Source: Olleya sp. Bg11-27 (GTDB taxonomy: Bacteria > Bacteroidota > Bacteroidia > Flavobacteriales > Flavobacteriaceae). From it: a DNA stretch of 64,000 bases. The DNA lies in assembly GCF_002831645.1 (NCBI RefSeq), contig NZ_CP025117.1, forward strand, positions 627,514-691,513. The letters are read 5' to 3'. The position numbers and the translations under genes are program-made. Below are positions 27,707 through 36,398 of the stretch, one piece after another. Positions within the stretch are counted from its first letter, which is position 1; the number at the start of each line of letters is the position of its first letter. Under the pieces are notes generated by a model. It was not told the DNA's origin. It did no database searches and saw nothing but the letters and a program-made list of their open reading frames with translations.

Positions 27707-28927
27707 TTAATTGCTTAATAAAACCTTTTTTTCAAGCGCTACAGTTAATTGCTTTGCGTCCCTTTGGATGACAAGTTTAACCTTGTCAGGACGATTAGTA
27801 CTTAGAATCTCACACCATTTTTGATCCGTCACTTTTGTAAAATCGACATCGTTTACACTTAAAATTTCATCATTAATTTTAAGACCTTTTTCTTCCGCTT
27901 CTGAATTTTCCGAAATTGAACTGATAAAAACGGATTCATTTTCAAGTCTAATTCCGTAACCATGACCACTAAATATTATTTGCTCATCTGTTACCTTATT
28001 TTCAATAAACCATGCTTTACGATCTTTCCAACTTAAAACCACTCTATAATTTTTTAAAAATCCTGCACCGATAGTCCTTGATCCAAATTGCCCAAAAGAC
28101 ATCAGGGTACTTGATGCCTTAAAGTCGCCTGTTTTAAAATTATCAACAATTGCTTTATAAGAAGTTGACGTTTTAATATCTCCGTACACTCCTGCTACAG
28201 CACTTCCTCCATTTGATTTGACATATTTAATACTAGGGTTTTCATCTCTTAGTTTTCTAAAATCATATGAAAAAAGAGAAATTCCACCACCATAACCATA
28301 GTCTATAATAGTACTATACAATTTTTCGTTACCTAAATAAGATGTAATAGCAGGTGTCGCATCATATCCTATAAAAATTTTAGTGTAAGGCGTGCCCTCC
28401 GGAATATTAATAGCATCAATAGTATTTGTAAATGTAATCTCGTGCTTTACCATATCTACTTCCCAAATGGCATTCCGCATAAAGTTAGCGCCTAAAAAGC
28501 CATCAATTCCTGTGCACTTAAAATCTTTTACCGCTTCAATATCAAGTACAGCTGCTCCAGTACCAAAAAAATTAATTCCATTTAAATTTATAGTATCTAT
28601 TTTAACAAAATTTAAATTTTTAGAGGTATTTCCTAAATCATAAACCTCCTCTTTACCTATAACCTCTAAGTTTAATTCTTCCACCATTCTAGGTGAAATT
28701 GCAGTAACTGCGCCAGTATCAAATAATAAACGGTACTCCTTATCTTTAATTAACACCTTAACAAAAATAGCATTACCGTAAGGCTCATATCTAAATGTTG
28801 ATTTAAACACTTTATCTTCAATACTACCTTTTTTTAATAGTTTTTTAATATTCTGGGAAGTACACAAAAAAGAAGATAGAAATACTAGTAATAAAACAAA
28901 AACCGACTTGATACTTTTAAGATACAT
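27707..28927 (-). CDS. Retropepsin-like aspartyl protease with PDZ domain, secreted
   Basis: It is 406 aa. Signal peptide: MYLKSIKSVFVLLLVFLSSF then LCTSQ. The retroviral-type aspartyl protease motif LLFDTGAVTAIS lies near residue 70, with a second half-domain ending in FGSRTIGAGFLKNY. The PDZ domain is in the C-terminal about 90 residues (GYGIRLENESVFISSISENS, EEKGLKINDEILSVNDVDF). The protease plus PDZ order is common in secreted or periplasmic Bacteroidota proteins. Substrate unknown. It is a single-gene unit upstream of the ilv leader region. Confidence 0.85.
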   Translation of the reverse strand: MYLKSIKSVFVLLLVFLSSFLCTSQNIKKLLKKGSIEDKVFKSTFRYEPYGNAIFVKVLIKDKEYRLLFDTGAVTAISPRMVEELNLEVIGKEEVYDLGNTSKNLNFVKIDTINLNGINFFGTGAAVLDIEAVKDFKCTGIDGFLGANFMRNAIWEVDMVKHEITFTNTIDAINIPEGTPYTKIFIGYDATPAITSYLGNEKLYSTIIDYGYGGGISLFSYDFRKLRDENPSIKYVKSNGGSAVAGVYGDIKTSTSYKAIVDNFKTGDFKASSTLMSFGQFGSRTIGAGFLKNYRVVLSWKDRKAWFIENKVTDEQIIFSGHGYGIRLENESVFISSISENSEAEEKGLKINDEILSVNDVDFTKVTDQKWCEILSTNRPDKVKLVIQRDAKQLTVALEKKVLLSN

Positions 28928-29062
28928 ATGCTAACTAGTGTTTAATTCTAATTGAATATTTATAAGATTACCTGATCTGTAATCAATTAGAGTAATTGTT
29001 TGGTATGTAAAACAAAACATTAAAAATGGATCGAAGAAATCCTTTAACATATATAAAACAAA

Positions 29063-29092
29063 AAAACCGATTCAAATTAATGAATCGGTTTT
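29063..29092 (-). terminator. Intrinsic terminator after the tRNA
   Basis: Minus strand: stem AAAACCGATTCA and TGAATCGGTTTT around a TTAATT loop, followed by T residues. It lies 3 bp downstream of the tRNA CCA end. Confidence 0.85.
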
Positions 29093-29094
29093 GA

Positions 29095-29171
29095 TGGTGG
29101 TCCCACCTGGGCTCGAACCAGGGACTTTCTGATTATGAGTCAGATACTCTAACCAGCTGAGTTATAGGACC
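29095..29171 (-). tRNA. tRNA with CAU anticodon, tRNA-Ile2 favoured over elongator tRNA-Met
   Basis: The cloverleaf was read by hand. The acceptor stem is GGTCCTA/TGGGACC, with discriminator A and genome-encoded CCA (29097-29095). The D arm has ACTC and GAGT, the anticodon stem is TCTGA/TCAGA with loop CTCATAA (anticodon CAT), the variable loop is short, and the T arm is CCTGG-TTCGAGC-CCAGG. The stem pairs C4-G69 and C5-G68 are those I recall as determinants for lysidine synthase on E. coli tRNA-Ile2, unlike tRNA-Met. That favours an AUA-reading isoleucine tRNA; the initiator is excluded because G1-C72 is paired. Confidence 0.93.
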
Positions 29172-29227
29172 CGAAATCGGATTGCAATATTACTACTTAT
29201 TTTAAAGTCTTGCAAGACTTTTTTTAA

Positions 29228-29629
29228 TTACTTAATCTCTTGGCACAACTCTATTAGCACACCGTTGGACGATTTGGGGTGTAAAAAAGCCACTAACTTA
29301 TTGTCTGCCCCCTTTTTAGGGGTTTCATTAAGCACAATAAAACCTTCTGATTTTAATCGTGAAATTTCTTTTTTTATATCTGTAACAGCAAAAGCAATGT
29401 GATGAACCCCCTCACCTTTCTTCTCTAAAAACTTCGCAATTGGACTTTCTGCGGTCGTTGCTTCTAATAATTCGATCTTATTTGAACCTACTTTAAAAAA
29501 AGAAGTATTGACGCCTTCACTTTCTACAGATTCGACTTTATAATGAGGTGTACCAAAAAGCTTCGCAAAAAGCGTATTAGATTCCTCTAAATTTTTGACT
29601 GCAATACCTATATGTTCTATCTTTTCCAT
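29228..29629 (-). CDS. mce: Methylmalonyl-CoA epimerase (glyoxalase/VOC fold)
   Basis: Interconverts the (R) and (S) forms of methylmalonyl-CoA in propionate metabolism. It is 133 aa. The VOC fold begins MEKIEHIGIAVKNLEES; the metal His is in IEHIGIAV, and the second half has GEGVHHIAFAVTDIK and VLIELCQ (metal Glu). The strongly family-typical phrases AFLHPKSSNGVLIELCQ and GEGVHHIAF support mce over generic glyoxalase. It diverges from rbfA. Confidence 0.93.
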   Translation of the reverse strand: MEKIEHIGIAVKNLEESNTLFAKLFGTPHYKVESVESEGVNTSFFKVGSNKIELLEATTAESPIAKFLEKKGEGVHHIAFAVTDIKKEISRLKSEGFIVLNETPKKGADNKLVAFLHPKSSNGVLIELCQEIK

Positions 29630-29712
29630 CTCTTATTTAATTTAAAGTACAAAAATTGCTTAATTATGCCTTAAAAGTAATATATTCTTGTAATAACAAC
29701 TATTTTTGCACC

Positions 29713-30108
29713 ATGGAAGAAAGTCAAAGACAAAAAAAAATAGCTTCGGTTTTACAACGTGATTTAGTAGACATCCTTCAAGGTGCTGCTACACAAGGTG
29801 GAATGCGCGGTATAATTATATCTGTATCTAAAGTTAGAGTAACTGCAGATTTAACAGATGCTAAAGTATATTTAAGCATATTTCCTAACGACAAAGCTAA
29901 AACGCTTTTAGAAGGAATTAGAGCTAACAAACCAATGATTAGACATGAATTGGCACAACGTACAAAAAACCAACTCCGCAGAATGCCGGTATTAGAGTTT
30001 TACGTCGATGACAGTTTAGAGCATATTGATAAAATTGAAAAATCATTAAAAGGGGAAGATAACCCTATTCAAAATCCTGATTTATTAGATAATCGTAAAA
30101 AAGGATAA
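29713..30108 (+). CDS. rbfA: Ribosome-binding factor A
   Basis: Small KH-fold protein needed for 30S subunit maturation. It is 131 aa from the ATG at 29713 (MEESQRQKKIASVLQRDLVD). Upstream codons in the same frame run into a likely promoter element TATTTTTG (29701-29708) and are not plausible coding. That box would put the transcript start at or next to the ATG, so the message may be nearly leaderless; this is inference. Family motifs: ISVSKVRVTADL, YLSIFP, LRRMPVLEFYVDDSLEHIDKIE. The following permease gene begins directly after its stop. Confidence 0.95.
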   Translation: MEESQRQKKIASVLQRDLVDILQGAATQGGMRGIIISVSKVRVTADLTDAKVYLSIFPNDKAKTLLEGIRANKPMIRHELAQRTKNQLRRMPVLEFYVDDSLEHIDKIEKSLKGEDNPIQNPDLLDNRKKG

Positions 30109-31314
30109 TTGAATTTTTCGTTATACATAGCAAAACGCTACATACGCAGTAAAAGCAAAAACAACGCCATTAACTTTATTACAATAATTGCTATTGTGGG
30201 TATTGTTTTAGGCGCTGCTTCTTTGTTTATTGTATTGTCAGGTTTTGCTGGTTTGCGTGATTTTACTCTAGAATTCTCGAGTATCATAGATCCTGATTTA
30301 AAAGCAGAAACGACTATTGGAAAATCCTTTATTTTAAGCGATACTCAAGACCAACAGTTGCGTGCCATTGATGGTGTAGCTGATTTTTCAAGAATTATTG
30401 AAGAGCGTGTCATTGCTTCTTCAGATGGCAACAACCATCCTGCATATATCAAAGGTGTAGACGAAAAATACAACAAAATAACAGCAATAGACTCTGTTAT
30501 TCCTTACGGTAGTTGGCTAAACCCAAATACCCCTCAAATTGTGGTTGGTTGGGCCATTTCCAATCGTTTATCTGTTTTTGTAAACGATTATAGTAAAACC
30601 ATAACCATATCAGTACCAAAACCAGGAAAAGGTCAAGTTAGCTCTCAAAGTCAAGCTTTAAACCAAGTCAACACGATAAATGTTGGTATCTACGATATTA
30701 ACGAAGAGTTAAATAACAAATACATCTTCGCTTCTATCGAAACCGCTAGGCAACTTTTAAATTATCAGCCCAATCAGATTACCAGTTTAGAATTTAAATT
30801 GACGGACACTGCGGACGAAAACACCGTTAAAGCCAAAATTAAAAGCATTTTAGGTGATACCACGGTCATTAAAAATAAAGACCAGCTTAACGATGCTATC
30901 TATAAAATGCTAAACACGGAAAATTTAGCGGTATATCTTATTTTTACATTAGTACTCATCATCGCTTTATTTAACGTCATAGGTTCTATAGTCATGATGA
31001 TTCTAGATAAAAAGAAAACCTTGAGCACCCTTTATAATATAGGTGCTTCAGTCACAGATATTAGAAATATCTTTTTCTACCAAGGCGTTTTAATGACGTT
31101 TATTGGAGGCTTTTTAGGATTAGTGATTGGTTATATTATTGTGCAATTACAAGCTAGCTTTAGTTTAATTATGATCACACCAAGCTTACCTTATCCTGTG
31201 GCTTTACATTTTAAAAACGTTGTTATTGTAATGCTGACCATCTCTGTTTTAGGGATAATTGCTTCAAAAATTGCAGCGTCTAGAATTACACGTGATTTAG
31301 TTAAAACAAAATAA
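30109..31314 (+). CDS. LolE/FtsX-type ABC transporter permease
   Basis: It is 401 aa with four predicted membrane helices: one near residues 20-45 (NAINFITIIAIVGIVLGAAS), then a large periplasmic domain, and three helices in the C-terminal 130 residues. This is the MacB-core plus FtsX architecture of lipoprotein-releasing permeases. The likely role is extraction of outer-membrane lipoproteins from the inner membrane with a LolD ATPase encoded elsewhere. The start is a TTG directly abutting the rbfA TAA (taattg), giving no spacing; no nearby ATG fits. Co-transcription with rbfA follows from this. Confidence 0.88.
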   Translation: MNFSLYIAKRYIRSKSKNNAINFITIIAIVGIVLGAASLFIVLSGFAGLRDFTLEFSSIIDPDLKAETTIGKSFILSDTQDQQLRAIDGVADFSRIIEERVIASSDGNNHPAYIKGVDEKYNKITAIDSVIPYGSWLNPNTPQIVVGWAISNRLSVFVNDYSKTITISVPKPGKGQVSSQSQALNQVNTINVGIYDINEELNNKYIFASIETARQLLNYQPNQITSLEFKLTDTADENTVKAKIKSILGDTTVIKNKDQLNDAIYKMLNTENLAVYLIFTLVLIIALFNVIGSIVMMILDKKKTLSTLYNIGASVTDIRNIFFYQGVLMTFIGGFLGLVIGYIIVQLQASFSLIMITPSLPYPVALHFKNVVIVMLTISVLGIIASKIAASRITRDLVKTK

Positions 31315-31498
31315 TTTTCAGCAAGTCGTCTTAACAGTCAAACAGGCTCTCGCAACTCGCTCTATTCTAGGAGCTCAAACACATTGCTTCATCCTTCTTA
31401 CACTTACTGTTGTAAATCGTTGCACTTTGCTTAACGGAGTTATTTGGTTACTGTTTTCTTAACCATCCTAAAACGCTATCATTTTTAATAAAAAACAA
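31315..31498. other. Intergenic stretch of unusual composition
   Basis: No ORF. Bases about 31319-31445 are more GC-rich than flanking non-coding DNA and include short inverted segments (cgttgcactttgcttaacg). It lies between converging genes and may be a decayed repeat element; function unknown. Confidence 0.3.
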
Positions 31499-32053
31499 TC
31501 AGTTTTCTTTTATAAACTCTAAGACTACTCTAGAAGGACTAAAAGGCCCAGGGTTTTGTTGTATAATTTCCATAGAATTATCTAAAACCTTTGATACTAT
31601 AGCAACATGACCATATTTATTAAATAGCGAACTACTAAACACCAGTAAGTCATTGCACTTCGGTCGTGTTTTACTATTGTTTTTAAACTGAATTAAATTA
31701 CGATCTCTATTTAATGTGCCATCATTTAAGTCTGGGTTAAAAAAATCCTTGGCGTGTCCATAAGTATTTGGCATTTGATGCTTTAAAGCCTCGTAATAAT
31801 AACGCTTAACAAACTCTACACATTGGTATTTAAGTCCATAATTGTAGCCCATTTTAGACAAGTGTCTTCCTGAGTTATTAGCTACACCGCCATTATAAAA
31901 AACATAGACACCATTTAAACTATCTAGCTTTTGACCAACGGTTTTTGTCGTGTTTACATTAACTTTTTTTGACACAAAAAAAACAACTGTAATAATTAGC
32001 ATGAAAAAAACAAAAAAAAGAAGACTTGATTTTAATTTCATTTTGATGTGCAT
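31499..32053 (-). CDS. CHAP-domain protein, membrane-anchored or secreted
   Basis: It is 184 aa. An N-terminal hydrophobic helix (LLFFVFFMLIITVVFFV, about 11-27) acts as signal anchor. The CHAP (NlpC/P60-like) fold has the catalytic Cys in KYQCVEFVKRYYYE (about 79) and His in KYGHVAIVSKV (about 149). CHAP proteins cut peptidoglycan or act as amidases/peptidases; here the substrate is unknown. The ATG at 32041 is an alternative start. Confidence 0.8.
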   Translation of the reverse strand: MHIKMKLKSSLLFFVFFMLIITVVFFVSKKVNVNTTKTVGQKLDSLNGVYVFYNGGVANNSGRHLSKMGYNYGLKYQCVEFVKRYYYEALKHQMPNTYGHAKDFFNPDLNDGTLNRDRNLIQFKNNSKTRPKCNDLLVFSSSLFNKYGHVAIVSKVLDNSMEIIQQNPGPFSPSRVVLEFIKEN

Positions 32054-32220
32054 ACTATTACTTCAAGACGTTAACAAAGACTCCTAATTTGGACTACAGT
32101 CAAAATCACCCCTCGTAGATTAAAACAAAAGTGCTAGCATTACCCATATGGCATAATCACTTTAATTCTCTAAAAAATAACACTATGAAGCATTATAATA
32201 CTCTTTTAAATCCTTTTTTA

Positions 32221-33216
32221 CTATTCCGTAAACTGGAAATCTCCAAATAATTCTAAAACCTCATCAAAAGCAGCAAATACATCTACAGAGGCATCGCTAG
32301 TTACCATTTTCATGCGGTGTTCTTTAAAATGCGGAATGCCTTTAAAGTAATTTGTGTAATGACGTCTTGTTTCAAAAACACCAAGAATTTCGCCTTTCCA
32401 ATCGATAGACATTTGTAAGTGTCTACGCGCCGCTTCTACACGTTCCTGCATCGTAATTGGTCTGTAGTGTTCTCCGGTTTCAAAAAAGTGTTTTACTTGC
32501 TTAAAAAACCAAGGATTACCAATAGTTGCACGACCAATCATACAGCCATCTAAACCATATTGATCACGCATTTCCATCGCACGTTCTGGTGTCGTGACAT
32601 CTCCATTTCCAAACACAGGAATGTTCATACGTGGATTATTTTTAACGGCCGCAATTGGTTTCCAATCGGCATCCCCTTTATACATTTGCGCTCTAGTACG
32701 ACCATGTATTGCAATAGCTTTACAACCGACATCTTGTAGTCGTTCTGCCACCTCAACAATTCTAATAGAATCATGATCCCAACCTAAACGTGTTTTTACG
32801 GTAATAGGAATATTGGTGCGTTTAACCATCTCTGCAGTTAGTTGCTCCATTAAACAGATGTCTTTTAAGATTCCTGCGCCTGCGCCTTTACTTACTACTT
32901 TTTTTACGGGACACCCAAAATTGATATCAATAATATCTGGCTTTGACTGGGCAACAATATCAATAGTTTGTAACATACTATCCAAATTAGCTCCAAAAAT
33001 CTGGATACCAACAGGACGCTCTTTTTCGTAAATATCTAATTTCATAACGCTTTTTGCTGCATTACGTATTAAACCTTCGCTACTAACAAACTCTGTATAT
33101 ACAACATCTGCGCCTTGCTCTTTACACAACGCCCTAAATGGTGGATCTGAAACATCTTCCATCGGTGCTAACAATAATGGAAAGTCTGGAAGTTCTATAT
33201 TACCTATTTTTACCAC
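32221..33216 (-). CDS. dusB: tRNA-dihydrouridine synthase (DusB family)
   Basis: FMN enzyme reducing uridine in tRNA D-loops. It is about 331 aa from a GTG at 33216; the frame stays open to a TTG at 33234 (MHQNCIV...), so the start is uncertain. Motifs: LLAPMEDVSDPPFRAL, DINFGCPVKKVVSKGAGAG (active-site Cys in GCPV), TVKTRLGWD, IHGRTRAQMY, and FGNGDVTT...GCMIGRATIGNPWFF for FMN binding. It diverges from the lipoprotein gene at 33350. Confidence 0.95.
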   Translation of the reverse strand: MVKIGNIELPDFPLLLAPMEDVSDPPFRALCKEQGADVVYTEFVSSEGLIRNAAKSVMKLDIYEKERPVGIQIFGANLDSMLQTIDIVAQSKPDIIDINFGCPVKKVVSKGAGAGILKDICLMEQLTAEMVKRTNIPITVKTRLGWDHDSIRIVEVAERLQDVGCKAIAIHGRTRAQMYKGDADWKPIAAVKNNPRMNIPVFGNGDVTTPERAMEMRDQYGLDGCMIGRATIGNPWFFKQVKHFFETGEHYRPITMQERVEAARRHLQMSIDWKGEILGVFETRRHYTNYFKGIPHFKEHRMKMVTSDASVDVFAAFDEVLELFGDFQFTE

Positions 33217-33349
33217 AATACAATTTTGATGCAAAATTAGTGTTTTTATATCTAACTACAACAAGTACCAAACCTAGCACTGTTGCTGTCTATTTTTAGG
33301 TAAGCTATTACAATGCATTAAAATTTAGTTACATTTATAAAAAAATAAC

Positions 33350-33883
33350 ATGAAAAAATACCTACTTCTACTTTTCGTCTCTTCTATGTTACTTTTAAAT
33401 TGTGATGCGATTGACGAATTAACCAAATTTGATTTAAACTATCAAACCAATTACTCTATTCCGTCAACAACGTTAATCGATACTCCTTTTAGTGTGTTAA
33501 CTCCTGATGTTACTACAGAATCAGAATCCTCTTTTGAAAACAATGACACGCATAAAGATTTAATTGAAAGCATTAAATTAAGTAGCATTAAACTGACTAT
33601 TGACACTCCTGAAGATGGTAATTTTAATTTTTTAAAAGAAATACATGTTTATATTGAAGCAGAAGGTCTGAACGAATTAGAAATTGCAAATCTTTTTGAT
33701 TTAGAAAATACGGATGCTACAACTCTAAACTTAAACACTACAGGGCAAGAATTAAAAGAATTTATTAAAAAAGACAGTTATAGTTTACGCATCACCACTG
33801 TAACAGACGAAACCATTAGCGAAACTCATGATATAATTATAGACACTAAATTTAGAGTTGATGCTAAAATTTTAGGCTTATAA
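33350..33883 (+). CDS. Predicted lipoprotein, unknown function
   Basis: It is 177 aa. Lipoprotein signal: MKKYLLLLFVSSMLLLNC with Cys18 as lipidation site. The mature part is mostly beta and Thr/Asp-rich, with no motif I recognise. It lies 20 nt upstream of the Lgt-like gene on the same strand, so the two are probably co-transcribed. The distance and the lipid-related neighbour make a functional link attractive but unproven. Confidence 0.75.
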   Translation: MKKYLLLLFVSSMLLLNCDAIDELTKFDLNYQTNYSIPSTTLIDTPFSVLTPDVTTESESSFENNDTHKDLIESIKLSSIKLTIDTPEDGNFNFLKEIHVYIEAEGLNELEIANLFDLENTDATTLNLNTTGQELKEFIKKDSYSLRITTVTDETISETHDIIIDTKFRVDAKILGL

Positions 33884-33903
33884 TTTTATCTTAACTAGAG
33901 CCA

Positions 33904-34653
33904 TTGAAAATCCCATTCAACCTTGAGCTATTTGGTATTAACATAAATACGCATCTTGTTTTAGAGTATCTCGCTTTTTTTATTGCGTATCGCTATTATG
34001 TGTTTTTAAGGAAAAGTAATACAGATACTATTAATTCCAACAACCGGTTATCCATTATTTTAGGTGCTGCTTTAGGCGCTTTAATAGGTTCACGCTTGGT
34101 TGGCTTTTTAGAAAATCCTTTAATTGAATTATCTTTAAGAAACCTGATCCAATTATTTAATACTAAAACCATAATGGGTGGTTTATTTGGTGGTTTACTA
34201 GGTGTGGAATTAGCGAAGAAGCTAATTGGCGAAAAGCAATCTTCTGGAGATCTATTTGTCTTCCCAATCATTTTAGGAATTTTTATTGGTCGCGTGGGTT
34301 GCTTTCTATCTGGTATTAATGAGTTTACTTACGGTAAGGTGACGTCTTCTATTTTTGGAATGGATTTAGGTGATGGCCTTATGCGTCATCCCACGTCATT
34401 GTATGAGCTAGTTTTTTTAACCTTTTTACTTATAACTTTAAGAGCCATAAATGATAGCTTCCAATTAAAAAACGGGGAGTTGTTTAAGATTTTTATGCTC
34501 AGTTATTTTGGCTTTAGATTTTGTATTGAGTTTTTAAAACCAAATGTATTTTATACTTTCGGTTTAAGTAGTATTCAACTATTATGTGTAATTTGTTGGT
34601 TGTATTACAGTCAATTTATTGCTAGCCTTTTACTTAGTAGACAGGTGCGTTAG
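33904..34653 (+). CDS. Lgt-like integral membrane protein (prolipoprotein diacylglyceryl transferase family)
   Basis: It is 249 aa, starting at TTG (no in-frame ATG nearby). It is a multi-helix membrane protein. Family-like core: GALIGSRLVGFLENP (the GxxxGxR helix), GGLFGGLLGVELAKK, then GRVGCFLSGINEFTYG and MRHPTSLYE, corresponding to the Lgt signature (GRxGNFxN...) and the RHPxQLYE motif. Cys replaces the usual Asn in GRxG(N/C), and the protein is shorter than housekeeping Lgt (about 270-300 aa). I therefore read it as a divergent paralogue that uses phospholipid as donor; substrate unknown. It lies 95 nt upstream of the radical SAM gene on the same strand. Confidence 0.8.
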   Translation: MKIPFNLELFGININTHLVLEYLAFFIAYRYYVFLRKSNTDTINSNNRLSIILGAALGALIGSRLVGFLENPLIELSLRNLIQLFNTKTIMGGLFGGLLGVELAKKLIGEKQSSGDLFVFPIILGIFIGRVGCFLSGINEFTYGKVTSSIFGMDLGDGLMRHPTSLYELVFLTFLLITLRAINDSFQLKNGELFKIFMLSYFGFRFCIEFLKPNVFYTFGLSSIQLLCVICWLYYSQFIASLLLSRQVR

Positions 34654-34727
34654 TGATAGAAACGGTATCCTTTTTTGAGGAACGAGAAAAAGATTTAGTG
34701 GATAGCGCGACCCTTGTGGTAACGCCC
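34653..34727 (+). repeat. Flavobacterial intergenic element (gatagaaacggtatcc...gcgcgacccttgtggtaacgccc)
   Basis: It begins at the Lgt-like stop codon and runs to about 34727. It is more GC-rich than its surroundings, with gatagaaacggtatcc, ggatagcgcgaccc and ggtaacgccc segments. I recall close look-alikes downstream of many genes in this family, so I mark it as a repeat element; it could be a structured RNA or termination signal. Confidence 0.5.
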
Positions 34728-34748
34728 AAATAACATAAAAAATAGAAA

Positions 34749-36140
34749 ATGCCAGTTAGAAATTATACCTATTACGATTTTACTTTAAGCTTATGTCCTG
34801 AGTGTTTAAAACGTGTGGATGCCAAAATTGTTTTTGAAGATAATAATGTTTACATGCTAAAGCGTTGTAAGGAACATGGTAATAGTAAGGTATTAATTGC
34901 TGACGATATTGAGTATTATAAAAACATCCGTAACTACAATAAACCTAGTGAAACGCCCTATACTTTTAACACCAAAACCGATTATGGCTGTCCTTATGAT
35001 TGTGGTTTGTGTCCAGACCATGAGCAGCACAGTTGCTTGACTGTTGTTGAGGTAACGGACCGTTGTAATCTAACCTGCCCGACGTGCTATGCAGGCTCAT
35101 CACCAACCTACGGTAGACATCGTACTTTAGACGAAGTTAAAGCCATGTTGGACACTATTGTTAGAAATGAAAAGGAACCAGATGTGGTACAAATTTCGGG
35201 TGGAGAACCAACCATACATCCACAGTTTTGGGAAATTATGGATTACGCCAAAACGTTGCCGATTAGACATTTAATGCTGAACACCAATGGGATTAAAATT
35301 GCTAAAGATTTCGCTTTCGCGGAAAGACTGAAAACCTATGCTCCAGATTTTGAAATTTATTTACAATTTGATTCGTTTGAAAACAGTGTGTTGCGCGAGC
35401 TTCGTGGTGCCGATTTAAATGATGTCCGTAAACAAGCTATCGAAAACCTGAATACATTAAACCTATCGACAACTTTAGTGGTTACCTTACAGAAAGGGTT
35501 AAATGACGGCGAGATTGGTAAAATTATTGACTACGCTTTAAAACAAAAATGTGTTAGAGGGGTCACGTTACAACCAACACAAATTGCAGGACGATTGGAT
35601 AATTTTAATCCAGAAACGGATCGTATGACCATTACTGAAGTCCGCCGAAAAATAATGGAACAAACCACTATTTTTAATGCGGATGACTTGCTTCCTGTAC
35701 CCTGTAATCCAGATGCATTGGTTATGGGTTATGCGCTTAAATTAGGTGACGAGGTGTTTCCTTTGACGCGTTATATTAATCCAAACGATTTATTGGATAA
35801 TAGTAAAAACACTATTATTTACGAGCAAGATGAAGCACTACAAAGTAAAATGATAGAGCTGTTTAGTACAGGAAACTCGGTTGAGGTAGCGGAAGAAAAC
35901 CTAAAATCTATCCTGTGTTGCCTACCAAATATTGATGCTCCAGATTTGGGTTACGATAACTTATTTAGAGTGATTATTATGCAATTTATAGATGCTTATA
36001 ACTTTGATGTTAGAGCCATTAAAAAATCTTGTGTTCATATTGTGGATAAAGACAATAAAATAATTCCTTTTGAAACCATGAATTTATTTTATAGAGATGA
36101 TAAAAAAGCACGCTTAGAAGTACTTAGAAACGAGATGTAA
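34749..36140 (+). CDS. Radical SAM enzyme resembling the tetraether lipid synthase (Tes) family
   Basis: It is 463 aa. The SAM cluster motif is CNLTCPTC (Cys106-x3-Cys110-x2-Cys113), followed by ISGGEPTIHPQF. There is a rich set of extra cysteines: CPEC at 16-19, Cys40 with His43, Cys81/Cys85/Cys88/Cys96 (CPYDCGLCPDH), and several near the C-terminus (PVPCNPDA, LCCLP, KSCVHI). This layout (N-terminal Cys4-type metal site, cysteine-rich linker GCPYDCGLCPDHEQHSC, CX3CX2C, C-terminal auxiliary cluster) matches what I recall of archaeal Tes, which couples lipid tails. MoaA-like or other roles remain possible. It follows an Lgt-like lipid enzyme; bacterial membrane-lipid modification is inferred, not shown. 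Confidence 0.75.
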   Translation: MPVRNYTYYDFTLSLCPECLKRVDAKIVFEDNNVYMLKRCKEHGNSKVLIADDIEYYKNIRNYNKPSETPYTFNTKTDYGCPYDCGLCPDHEQHSCLTVVEVTDRCNLTCPTCYAGSSPTYGRHRTLDEVKAMLDTIVRNEKEPDVVQISGGEPTIHPQFWEIMDYAKTLPIRHLMLNTNGIKIAKDFAFAERLKTYAPDFEIYLQFDSFENSVLRELRGADLNDVRKQAIENLNTLNLSTTLVVTLQKGLNDGEIGKIIDYALKQKCVRGVTLQPTQIAGRLDNFNPETDRMTITEVRRKIMEQTTIFNADDLLPVPCNPDALVMGYALKLGDEVFPLTRYINPNDLLDNSKNTIIYEQDEALQSKMIELFSTGNSVEVAEENLKSILCCLPNIDAPDLGYDNLFRVIIMQFIDAYNFDVRAIKKSCVHIVDKDNKIIPFETMNLFYRDDKKARLEVLRNEM

Positions 36141-36203
36141 TTATTTATTGTAAATGAAAATATAGTTATACCACCACTGTTTTTACTCCTAAAAAAACAA
36201 AAT

Positions 36204-36398
36204 ATGCTACAAGCGATGATTTTGAATATAAGCAGAAGTACTATATTACTGCTGCTTTTTATCTTTTATGGCGTTCCAATGATTACAACAATTATTGCTT
36301 TATATTTAAGAAATAAAAAGCGGAAAACAGCTAAAATCATTGGCATTTTAACTGCTGTTTATATATTAATTAGTTTAGGCTATTGCGGAATTTTATGA
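36204..36398 (+). CDS. Small two-helix membrane protein, paralogue 1
   Basis: It is 64 aa, with two hydrophobic helices (about 10-35 and 43-60) separated by a basic loop (RNKKRKTAK). The C-terminus reads VYILISLGYCGIL. It lies 63 nt after the radical SAM gene on the same strand. It overlaps the next ORF by 4 nt (ATGA). Unknown function. Confidence 0.6.
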   Translation: MLQAMILNISRSTILLLLFIFYGVPMITTIIALYLRNKKRKTAKIIGILTAVYILISLGYCGIL

